64,000 nt of DNA, taken from assembly GCA_963965975.1 (NCBI GenBank), contig OZ014414.1, positions 8,427,230 through 8,491,229 on the forward strand. Reading direction: 5' to 3'. Shown one piece after another: positions 37,860 through 49,100 of this stretch. The position numbers were made by a program, and so were the translations under genes. The stretch comes from Xestospongia bergquistia. Lineage: Eukaryota; Porifera; Demospongiae; Haplosclerida; Petrosiidae. Below the pieces are notes generated by a model that made no database searches, had not been told where the DNA came from, and saw only the letters and a program-made list of their open reading frames with translations. Every line of letters begins with the position of its first letter. Position 1 is the stretch's first letter.

Positions 37860-39589
37860 GGAGAGAGGAGAGGAGGAGGAACAGAAGACAATAACTAAAA
37901 CAGTTAAAACAAAACAAACAAAAACAGTTTAGAGTGTGGTAGTCTGGGGACAAGACTATTAGGTCATAGCCTCAGACAGAGTCTAATTGTATCAGACTCT
38001 TTCCCTTGGGTGTGTAAATATCTGTCTGGTCAGTTTAACTGTAGATGGTCCTTACATGTCTACATGTGTGTATTAGATTATGTCATATATAGTTATAGCT
38101 AGTTTTAGAAATAGAGTAATTAGTAAAATTATATAGTATATAAGTGTATAGTGTGTTTAGTGTGTGAAATACTGAAAGAATGTGCACTCGATATTACATT
38201 ATAGGTAAATTATTAGAAAAATCTATATTAAATGAAGTTACTACTAATATAGTACTAAAGGCTCTTCAGACTATTGATGTAACAAAACATGCCAACCTTT
38301 ATGTATTCACATAACAAAGACTTCAACATCATTAGTCAAACATATTGTAACAAATAACATTTATGACATCAATTGTTATGTTTAATAGAACTAAGTGTCC
38401 AGTTGTTCAGGTATAGGTATAAAACATTAGATAAGATGTATGTAGCTAAATCTGTATATTAACACTGTATGTATGAAAACTACATTAAAAGTAGGCAGTG
38501 CCATTTATAAACTTGTAAGGATAGTGAAATATCAGAATAGACACAATTCTTCATTCACAGAAAACAATACTTAATAGTTCTATATCAGTAACAGTAATAT
38601 ATGTGCAAAATTGTATTTTGTACACTCAATCACCAGTAACATAGGTTACTACTGTTAATGCAGCAAAATCATTCAACAAGATCCATTCATGCTTTTCTAT
38701 CAATCAGATGAAGGTTCAAATATACATGCACTTTTTATATAAAAATTGTAAACTGCAGGCAATAGGAACATCCACTGTCTATGTCATCTATTATATGTCT
38801 CACTACAATGGACTACCTAACAGATGAGGTGAATACTATCTGTATACTATATGGTCAGTCTGAAGAAAATGATTTCAGGTCATTCAAGTGTATATGGACA
38901 TCATAATGGCAAAGGCATTAACAAACTACCAAAGATCAGGACATTGTCCCTTCACAAGATCAGTGTACAATTGAGAAGTTAATATTAGAAGTACCTGAAG
39001 GACTTACACCTACTAAAGAGAGATAAAATGGAGCCTCACCTCTTTCCTTTATATCTCCACTTCCAGAAGGGAGTTGACCCCTGTCCCTTGTTGCTACTGA
39101 TAATATAGATTTATTATATCCCAAACCTGTTTAACTGGTATTTTTAACGTTGTCCTTATAACTTATTATTTATCTGACTTCTCTTGATGTACCATTGCAC
39201 TTTTTAAAAGCTTAAAAGTTATGCCACCACTTCTTATAAAATTGAGATATAAAATTATGAATTTCCATTTCTGTATTAATTGTTGTTATATAAACAGTCT
39301 TAGGTTGACCCTATATAATTAGCTAATTATAGCTACGACAAGGTAAGTCAATAGCCATTAACTGAAGAAAGTTATCCAAAGCTGGAGGACTTGAAGAACT
39401 AAAGGAGCTGTTATAAATTTAGATAATGAAGAGTGTTTAGGTAATGATTTTTATTTTTTTCAAGCCCTATAAAATTAAGATATGATAAAAATTATTATAA
39501 TTAGTAATGTTGTTCTAGTTTGCTTAAGTAGAACTAATTTTCAACAATCTTTTTAATTCATCGATGATAGTCATCGGTACCGTTAATGA
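37860..39589. other. non-coding stretch upstream of TyrRS fragment
   Basis: 37860-38262 is shared with 56280-56682. From 38262 to about 40842 the sequence is absent from the second copy. Around 38780-39050 some interrupted plus-frame peptide is visible (for example MDYLTDEVNTICILYGQSEE) but I recognise nothing in it. Confidence 0.4.
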
Positions 39590-39648
39590 GATTCATAAGC
39601 GTACACAGAGCCGCCCCACAAGAGATTGAAGACAAAATCTGCAGTACA

Positions 39649-40041
39649 TATAAAAGGAAATGAAAACCACCTTGGATAGGTTGTGTTGTGGGCCAGCGTT
39701 CTGCAATGCATCAGACCTCTGAGATGGTTACCAGCATACTCTACGGAGTATCCGAAAGGCCGACTAGGATAGGGCTGGTAGTCTCCCTTTAAACGAGATG
39801 AGGCTGGTGTATTTGTGGTTCCCGGTTCCTGAATGCGACATTCCCTAAGAGCTGGAATCCCGTACGGCTGGTTTTAAGTTAGGGCGATGCTCCAGCCAGG
39901 ATTACCTCGCGAAGACGAGGGTTACCAAGCCAGGTGGCGGTCCCAGCTAGCAATAGCAGGGAATCCTGGAGCCTAAGTGGAAGCCTGAGTGGGTGAGCGA
40001 GTAGGAATCGTTTGGGCAACACAACATGTTTTTTTTTTTTT
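39649..40041 (+). ncRNA. candidate structured RNA gene, Pol III-like layout
   Basis: A GC-rich island in AT-rich surroundings. TATAAAAG at 39649-39656 is followed about 24 bases later by GTTGTGTTG (39680-39688), which pairs perfectly with CAACACAAC (40017-40025), so the two ends form a closing stem. A run of about 13 T begins at 40029, as for a Pol III terminator. Internal hairpins include ATACTC/GAGTAT (39736-39751), GGCTGG/CCAGCC (39866-39897) and CCTCG/CGAGG (39905-39920). No ORF. It does not match what I remember of 7SL, 7SK, RNase P or MRP RNA. It could instead be the end of an unrecognised SINE or LINE. Confidence 0.4.
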
Positions 40042-40405
40042 AATAAATCTTAACTTTAAATAAACTACAAGAAATGTCAGTCAATCCAAAGTAAAGTTAA
40101 TGTTAAGTTTTAGTAGCCAGCTAAGATTAGTCGAACTACTACTAAATAGAGAACAGCAATACATAATAAAATAGAACTACGAATTGCAACTTAGAGATAT
40201 CGAGAGACATTTGACGACGTATGATATGGCAGGAATGTTTTATCAGAAATTCATGAAATGGGTGTTGCAATTACACATGCCATGAATAATAGTATCTGAC
40301 ACAAATAATATATCATTCTTTTGGAAGCATTCCTGTCTTTAGACACTTCTCTTAGTTTAAAGGTACCCATTAAGTTGTTCTTCACTGTTGTATTATAATT
40401 TGCAG

Positions 40406-40843
40406 GTAAATAGCAATGCATTAACTGGAAAGAAAGAAGATCATTTGTGGATGAAAAGAGTGAGTGTTTAATAATTATATTATAATATTATATATTGAAC
40501 AGTCTGCAGCTAGAGCTCATCTTAGAGGAGCAGGATTTAAGGTTTAATTGCATAATACAATGCTATCATGTGACTATCACATGACACTCATAGGATGAGG
40601 ACTTCACTAAACCAATTATCACAGTCATTAGCCCTTACAGTAATGCTCTACCATGCAATAATCATTTTCGGTAAGCACCTCCTTAATTATTTACTAATTA
40701 AACTTTTATTTTTCAAGTGAACTAACTGATATTATTGTGAAGGAGGTTGAAAAACTAGGAGGTGAGGGTGTGGTTTAATTATTATGCTATTACTAATTAA
40801 TCTAGGTAAAGCATTCATTTGTGGTACACCTGTTGACAGCTAA
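40406..40843 (+). pseudogene. IlvD/Edd-family dehydratase fragment
   Basis: Five small exons join in frame: 40406-40459 (KKEDHLWMKR), 40503-40541 (SAAARAHLRGAGFK type), 40594-40670 (DEDFTKPIITVISPYSNALP, CNNHFR), 40718-40761 (ELTDIIVKEVEKLGG) and 40806-40843 (KAFICGTPVDS, then stop). This is the N-terminal part of dihydroxy-acid/aldonate dehydratases, including a Cys that in the family binds the Fe-S cluster (ALPCN). The family normally continues with the GTP..SDG region for over 500 residues. Here it stops where the sequence joins flank shared with 56690, so the gene is truncated by rearrangement. Confidence 0.65.
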
Positions 40844-41205
40844 AGTATGTAAGATGATACTTAGCTATACAAAGTAACATGAAGACAGAGATGAATGTAA
40901 GTTGTTCTCATAAAGATATTTGATTATATATGTACTTTTGTTACTCAAAATACCAGGCTAGAACATAGGGAGGAAAGTAATGATAGAAGCATACCCAATG
41001 AATAACTTCTTAGCCAGTGTTATGTGTTCACTTGTATGGTTTTATTCTATGAAAAGGTGGTCACTCCACACCTTCTTCAATCTTTGAAACTCCAGTGGAT
41101 TACTGTGACATTAACATCTTTAAAGTCAATTATGTTATGATTTTATGTGTTATAGAATACATCAAAAATACAACAATAATATACTTTGATATGATAAGGA
41201 ACTAT
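40844..41205. other. spacer shared with 56690-57054
   Basis: AT-rich, no gene seen. Nearly the same sequence precedes the HSPA12 fragment in the next unit. Confidence 0.5.
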
Positions 41206-41407
41206 TAAAAATGATCAATTTTGTGTTCATAAAATTGGGAAACTTGTCATTGATATCTCAAATCCTGATAACATTCCCAGAGAAGATCATAAAGTGTTTG
41301 TTATAATGGACTTTAGTGGTATACGTACAGAAATACAAGTCAAAGCTAGGTACTCAGTTACTGGAAAAGAAGTTGAAGTTGTATGCGATTTTTTGAGTTT
41401 ACAATGA
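41206..41407 (+). pseudogene. HSPA12-like 3' fragment
   Basis: Matches the last about 65 codons of the 11244-14150 gene (NDQFCVHKIGKLVIDISNPD to the stop). No 5' part. Confidence 0.75.
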
Positions 41408-41864
41408 TGTTTTATTAACCTTTGTGTGTTGTTAATTTATTATATTTCAATTTTAATTTATAGTTCTTCTCAACAATCAACATCCCTTGGAATTCCTCAT
41501 ACTATACTATATTTGATTATACTTTATAAGTGATGTAACAATTGACATTGGACTATTGACTATAGCTTTTATACTTTAGCTTACATCTAATCAAGTTAAT
41601 AGGCTCAAACTAGATTGTGTCCATGAAGAAGTACGTAACTCATGATAAAGAGAGTGCTAATTTTATAATAGAGTTAACACAGAGCATGTGATCCCTGTAC
41701 AGTGAGCAGAGGCCATGTCATCATGTTTTAATAATTATGATAATAAACAGTGCACTTTTGTTGTTTATATGTCAGTATAGTCCTTTAAAAATAATGTCAA
41801 TAATCTTTTTTCAATGAATTTTTGTTTATAGATAAACCAGTGAGTATTTTCATAATATTAGCTA

Positions 41865-42097
41865 CATGGGTCACTATTTAAAGCATTTCAAAGTGAAAAA
41901 GAGAAAAGGAAGCAATCAAAATCAATTTCTGTCAGTCTTAATTCTTCCAGTCATCAAACACAAATAACTGATTTTAATGATGACAATAAAAGTGAACAAT
42001 ACTACAGAGGTCAACCTCAACAGAACATGATAACTAGTGCTATTCTAGATATCATTGTGGAGGATGTTATTCCAGCTCACATAGTAGAAAAGGGTTT
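41865..42097 (+). mobile_element. hAT/ZBED-like transposase fragment, copy 3
   Basis: Copy of 14611-14847 with a few substitutions and small deletions. Confidence 0.5.
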
Positions 42098-42322
42098 TAT
42101 ATAATATCATATGTAGTCTTGTATATGGTCATCATATACAATACTACATATATTATTATATAAAACAATGGTTATTAAGCTTCAAAATGTCATATACAAT
42201 AGACTTATATAAATGGAATAGGACAGTTATTTTTTTAAGTAGGTTCATATTAACTTCATAAATATTCACATTAACAGTTCCAATCTCCACAACTAATGTT
42301 ATAACCACACCCACATGGTCTA

Positions 42323-42359
42323 TACCTTGACTTTGTTGCACAATAGATGACATTTGCAA
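42323..42359 (-). pseudogene. orphan relic of array coiled-coil exon, copy 3
   Basis: QMSSIVQQSQ plus GT donor, as at 1740-1776. Confidence 0.5.
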
Positions 42360-42640
42360 ACCTTTGTACTTAGTCTAGCTAATAAGAGAGAGGAGACGTA
42401 ATAATTAATGTCTTCAATTATTTCAACTTACATCTCATAATATTTCACCTCCACATCCAGTGATCTCATGTCCATTATACTGTATTCAGTTTAGTTCCTC
42501 TCTTATTATCAATAAAGTATCCAATCCTTTCTATAGGGATAACTACATTATTAATATATCAATGTAGTGTATAGGACTAATAGAGTTGTCTATTAATATC
42601 ATCTCACCATTTACTATGTGAGTGAGCAAACGTCTCTACT

Positions 42641-42823
42641 TCAGAAATATGTATTGTTGGACTTGAGCAGTTGACAATTTTCATTATTCAACTGAACTGA
42701 TCTCATTATTATAGTTAAATTGTAGTCTTCAATATCTTCTGAATATAAGATAGACCATGATGACTCCTTTAGTTTGTTAGAAAATGAGATACAAGTACGT
42801 TCCTTACTGCATGACGTCTTCAT
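42641..42823 (-). other. short ORF downstream of G5 LRR exon
   Basis: Copy of the 60-codon ORF at 2058-2240; possible 3' UTR exon. Confidence 0.3.
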
Positions 42824-43109
42824 ATACTCTACTAGAACTGCATATATACAAGTACAAAGGAGTTAAAAATAGTGCTCCGCCCACAAATAATAATTACAGG
42901 CGCCAAGTAACCAGCTGTTAGAGAGACAAAAAAGTGCGACGTTAGAGAAGTAAGTGTCAAGCAAAACTGCTCTATTTTTATTGTCTACTAGTTTTGTTAG
43001 AGAAAGAAATTGTTAATAAAAGATGAAAAAATGAAGTTAAAAGAAATTTAAAGAGAAAATAAAAGTGAGCGAGAAGACAAATTAAGAATAAACAACAAAC
43101 TACTTACTA

Positions 43110-46100
43110 TTACCAGAACACAAGTCTGTCTTTAATAACTTGATAACTATCTAACTTCTTACAATACTCGTTATGTTGTCTTGATAAGACTAGTTCCCTT
43201 ATTGTAGTATTTTTATTAAGTGATGTACATATTGTCTTGATATCATCATTGTTCAATGAAGTATCGTAGAGATATAGTCTTGTCAATGATGTAGTTGTTT
43301 GTATTAGATCTGCTATTGTACTGGTACTAACTGAAGTGATCTGATAATTATGTCCGATGTCCAACTCAGTCAATGTTTGGTTTTTAGTAAGTCCTTCACA
43401 GATATATTGGACTCCATTATTAGTGATGTTACAGTTGTAGAGTTCTAGTACTTTTAAAGTTGTATTACTTGATAACATAGTAGATAAGTGAGTTATATCT
43501 TCATCTGTGATACCAGTAACATAACACAACACTAACTCTTCAAGTGTTTTATTATTAAAGAGACTATCACTGACTTGTTTGATACCACCAGTAAGTGAAG
43601 AGGAGTACAGCTCTAGTCTCTTTATTGTTTTATTAGTTTTTAGTATCTCTGATAATATCGATACAAACTTACTGTCCAATGAAGTGTAGTCTATATCAAG
43701 TTTCCTCACTGTACACTTATTAAGATTGTTTATAATAACTGCAGTACTTTTAGGAGATGATGACCAGAGAGTAATACTCCATTCTTTTCCTGTTTGTTGT
43801 TCTTTTATTAATTTACTTATAACATCTTCACTTTGTAATACACTTGGTCTATCGAGGCATACACTATTGATATCATCTCTCCACACAACACTTCCAGTGT
43901 CTCCTGTTATAAAACAGAGTTAGTATATAATATAGTACACACATAGTAATATATACTATAACACACTACAATACACAGACAATACACTGAAGAAGAAAGG
44001 AAGCCATTATTGTTTACTGAATATAGTTACTATGGCAACGAGCTAATAGGAGGCGAGGCTTATTACTCGTCAGTGGAATCATAGATAGTATAGACTACGT
44101 AACCGGGATTGGAAACGCCCACGCACTTCCGGTACACTCCTTGTCCATCTCAACCTACAAGCATAAAAATGCGCGTAAACTATGGCTTACTCTGCTCCTG
44201 TTCCTTCTGAAATGAGTATGTAGAATTTTTGGAATTTTTACTTTAATGAAGTGTTACTTTATATTAAATATTTTAAATAAATATTAAGTATTTATAATAA
44301 TAAATATTATTTACATTATAATTTACTGATAATGTTAGGTAACAGTCACAGTAATACAGAAGTCTTTTTGCAAGTACTACAAGGAGCTCTTTCAGATGAA
44401 GGTTTCAAAATTGATACACCAGTTGCTACACAAGCGTTACATAGTGCAACCCTACTGTTTAAATGGTGCTCTAGGCCTGAAAACACGGAGATTGTATCAA
44501 CTTTTGCAACTAGCTTAATAAATGATCTGTCATCTGCTCTTGAACAAGATAATTGTAAGAATATGACAACAAAAAGGGAGAGAGTGTGGGGAAGATATCA
44601 TGACATCAGGACATCAGAGCACTTTAAGTCTACATGGTGTAGTTTCATTCAAGCATCGATTGGTTGCTCAAGCAATCCCATTTTGTATCAATACATTACT
44701 GATCAAATATTTCGTGGGATAATTATCCAGGTCACCGGTGCTAGTTCCATCAAAAGTTGTCATTATGACCATCAATTAGATCTAACATATGAAGAGAAAA
44801 ATGCATTAAGATACGTAGGTGGTTATGTTTGTAAAAAACTTCAAAAAAAATTTCAATCAACTATCAAATATCTTATTACAGATGAATCAGATGAATCAGA
44901 TGTTGGTGAGTCAAGCGAATGGATGACAATGATTGATAGGGGAGGTCTTGTTCACATTAAAGAACCCACCTACAAGCTCTTTGAAGCAATAGAAATGGCT
45001 GTAAGATGTAAACTTAAAACTGATCATCAGAAGCTAGACATATTGATGTTAAAATCATGTATCCTGAACAATGATGATGTTTTGGACTGTTGGAGATCGT
45101 TAGGAGTTGATGAGGATATTTCTGAGCCGTCACTTTTAGAACAAATGAGTGACCTATGGATAAAGATTAGAGGCTTCTCCTATGCTAGTTCTTTTATGGA
45201 GCTGTACAAACAACATACTAAAAAGTCCCTTCAACGAGCTAAGCCATTAAGAAAAGGTGTAAATAAATGATTACAATATATATATATAATATGAAAATGT
45301 ATATATATATAAATGTTGTTTACTGTAATAAATATAAGTAATTATTTGTCATGGTACAATGCCAAATTGTTGTTTTCTTCTTCTTTTGGGAAGAGGTAAA
45401 CTTTCCTTCTCAAAATCTAAGGACCTTTTTGATGAATTTCCTCTGCAGTTTCCTTTAATTGGATCTCTGCAAAAAGTATTAATTACCCTAAGGGCTTGAG
45501 TACCATTGCAGAACTCTTGTACATTTGGATTTTCACTTGTTCTACATCTCTGCCTTTGGCATCCGAAAAACTTTTCAATAGGATCTTGTGAAAGGTTCTC
45601 ACTTAGAAAGGTTTTAACGCCTGGTATTGTAAACATATATCGTGTCAAATCCACAAACGATTTTACTGCAGGTGCATTGAATATTTTCAATTTCATGAAA
45701 ATATGATACATACAGTAATGACATACCTGTTATCATTAGTCCAGTTCTTGTCTCAGAACTTAGTAGCATCCTCTTCTTTTCTTCATTAGTAAAACCAGAT
45801 CTTTCTTTCACTGATTTTTCCCATTCTTCAAGATATTTTATGAAAACTTCTTCTAACCACTGTTAAATATAAACTTTCTTTAATGTAAAATGTTAAATAT
45901 ACTTCAAGTCTGAAGTCAGTAGCAGAGCGATAAGGATCTCTGAAACACTTTCTCTGAAACTTTCCACTATCATAATTGCGAACATTCAAGCAGTCAAAAA
46001 ATTTATCAAACATATCACAAAACAAGGCTGTTTCAGTTGCCTGTGGACACAGCTATTCTAATTACCTTCAATAATTGATCATTAACATCACCAAGAGATA

Positions 46101-49100
46101 TAAAACCAATTAAAGCTCCAGTATGTTTATCATACACTAAGTCTTCTTTGATATGCATTTCATCTATTAATATACCCACACATTTTTCCCACTCCTCAAG
46201 GTTATAGTAATCTGCAGCTCGAAGTAAATCATTGTCAACTTCATTTGAAAACCTGCAGGATGCTTTGATGTAATGAGTATAATCTCTTAATGTGCGTTGT
46301 GAAGGGAGCCTTAATATTCCAGATGTCCTAAAAGTTTCATATGCTCCGCTTGACATATGGTGTAAGTAAAGACACCATTTAATGATTAGTGGGTGCCACC
46401 TCATTGACTTTGGGTCTGAATAGGATGCTGCTTTTTGTTGTTGTTCCCAAAATATTCTTTGAAAGGAGTCCTTTGCATGAGTATCCTGTATTTGTTTGCT
46501 ATAACTTGACATTACATTAACTAAATCATTGTGATTAACTACATCAAGTTCGACTCCATTATAAACAAGAGACTGCTTAATCATCAGTAAACGAGTCAAT
46601 TTAGCTTTGATGGTACGGACAGTATTGTGCATATTGTGTAATCTTTGCTTTAATTGATTTGGTAATAAGTATCTATAATTTGCATGACTTCTTGGAGATG
46701 TTACATGATTACTAATAGGGTTACTATGTCGATAAATGGTTTTTCGTAAAACGTCACGATATTTGGTACAGTAGTTACATCGGTTTACAGAACGATCAAT
46801 TAGTAATTCACAATTCTTGTGACGTACTGTGCTTATTTCTAATGTAGTGGAATCAAGTACATAGGCATCTAAAAACAATCATTTACGTAGAATTATTTTA
46901 CAGGCAGTACTAACCTGATAAAGTTTGCACATCACAAAATGTAACTTCTGAATTGCCAAAACAAAAATGACTGGTATCTACTGCATCGATGACTGCTAAA
47001 ACCTCAGATAAAGACTTTATTTGTGCAGGGATATGATTTAGAAGTGAACATTTGATAGGGGTGTTATGTAAAGTGAGCTTCCATGTACCACCATTATAGA
47101 TTGTGAGTGATATAAAGATGTTGCGTTCAGCATTGAAAAGTTTCCGGAAATTGATAGTGTTTGATATGTCATCATCAATGTCTAGCCATGCTATAGTATA
47201 ACATTAGGTGAATAAAATGGTGTGATAACATGGCTATGCTCAATGAACCTTTAGGTAATAATCCCAAGGAATGGAATCTCTCTCTTAGCACAGGAAATGA
47301 AGGAAAAGGAGCATGAATATAAATTGACTTGGGAAGAGATACAATTAAAGACCTGGGTATTGACCTGTGCTTTCTATAGTACAGTCTGACTTTTCTCATA
47401 CCCATCTGAAAGGAAATTAATTATTAATAACTATTTAAGTGCACTATACTTAATTTTTGCACTGAATATATACGCGTATTTTGTATCTTGTATAACTATG
47501 ATAGGAGATTGCCAAAGTAAATAATAACAAGCTAAACCAACACAGAAATCTTTCATCTTTAAATGACAAGCTGTAATTTATGTCCAAATAACTTAAAAGA
47601 ATGGCTATAGTCCCAAAAGTGGACCTCTATCATATGTTGTTTTAGTGTTTTCCATAAGAATAGCGCGACTTTACTAACATAAAAACAGTCTAAACCAATG
47701 TGTTCTTATTTGTTCTAAATAATTAGTCCTAAATCTTTTATTAGTAACATTGCTATAAGAAGAAAGAGCGACAAAAGTATTTTTAGTGCCATTTTCATCG
47801 TAAAATAAGTAATTTAAAAATGAATCTCTGTATTATTGACTATTTTTAATAATAGAATATAAAGAAAAATATATAGACAATATGTTGATAAATAAAAATC
47901 ACCTTAATGTCTTTATAGAGTAATACAATAGAGGTAAGAGTGTGTCTAGGTCACAATGTAAGGTAATAAAAATTAATTGATTTTTTTGGACACGGAGTGC
48001 GTTTTCAAATGTTCGTTCAGTTCTATGGGATCACGTGATCCGTTTCCAATCCCGGTTACGTAGTCTATACTATCTATGGTGGAATCATAGATAGTATAGA
48101 CTACGTAACCGGGATTGGAAACGGATCACGTGATCCCATAGACCTGAATGAACATTTGAAAACGCACTCCGTGTCCAAAAAAATCAATTAATTTTTATTA
48201 CCTTACATTATGACCTAGACACACTTATGCTGTTATTATATATTCCTATAAAGACATTAATTATCAGATAAATAATAATTACTTCAAATAAGTATTTATT
48301 ATAAAGTAACACTTAATTAAAGTAAAAATTTCAAATACTACATGCTTGTTTCCGAAGAAACAGGACCACTGCAAGCTATAGTTTATATGATGTTTATGGA
48401 CAAGGAGTGTACCGGAAGTGCGTGGGCGTTTCCAATCCCGGTACGTAGTCTATACTATCTATGGTAGATAGTATAGACTACGTAACCGGGATTGGAAACG
48501 CCCACGCACTTCCGGTACACTCCTTGTCCATGACAACTATAGCTTGCAGTGGTCCTGTTTCTTCTGAAACAAGCATGTAGTATTTTGGAATTTGTACTTT
48601 AATTAAGTGTTACTTTATCATAAATACTTATTTGAAGTAATTATTATTTATCTGACAATTAATTTACTGATAATGTTAGGTCACAGTCACAGAAACACAG
48701 AAGTCTTTTTACTAGTATAATATACATTATACTCTATACAAGGAGCTCTTTCAGATGAAGGTTTTAAAATTGGTACACCAGTTGCTACACAAGTGTTAGA
48801 TAGTGCAGACCTCCTGTTTAAATGGTGCTCAAGGCCTGAACCAGGGAGATTGTGTCAACTTTTGCAACCAATCTAATAAATGACCTGTCATCTGATTATT
48901 TAGGCAATAATCCCAAGGAATGGAATCTCTCTTTTAGCGCAGACAAGGAATAGAAAGGAGCATGAATATAATAAATTAACTTTGAGTTACAATTAAAGAC
49001 CTGGGAATTGATCTGTGCTTTCTATAGTACAGTCTCTTACCCATCTGAAGGAAATTAATTATTGATAATTATTTAGTACTGAATATGTACGCGTATTTTG

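Larger units (their letters stand above)
44080..48078. mobile_element. P-element/THAP9-like DNA transposon, largest copy
   Basis: A 4.0-kb element with inverted tips CATAGATAGTATAGAC and its complement, flanked by GTGGAAT at 44073-44079 and 48079-48085. It holds two convergent genes: a plus ORF (44182-45270) and a minus transposase (45349-47190), whose stops are 78 bp apart. The subterminal ends differ: GGAAACGCCCACGC on the left, and a GGATCACGTGATCC palindrome on the right. From about 47260 to the right end the sequence matches the short copies. The transposase core is deleted, so it is not autonomous as it stands. Confidence 0.85.

Noticed and set aside
38780-39060. Catalytic exons of the tyrosyl-tRNA synthetase upstream of its tail
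   Set aside because: No HIGH or KMSKS-like motif or Rossmann segment on the minus strand; peptide stretches here are on the other strand and unrecognised.
39900-40030. 7SL/SRP RNA or RNase P/MRP RNA in the GC-rich island
   Set aside because: Short stretches (gtggcggtcccagcta, gggcaac) look like 7SL by chance, but the SRP helix 8 core and the RNase P conserved CR-I/CR-V blocks are not there.
47175-47405. N-terminal THAP zinc finger of the transposase (76-codon ORF)
   Set aside because: No C2CH pattern; the sequence belongs to the end region shared with the non-coding short copies.
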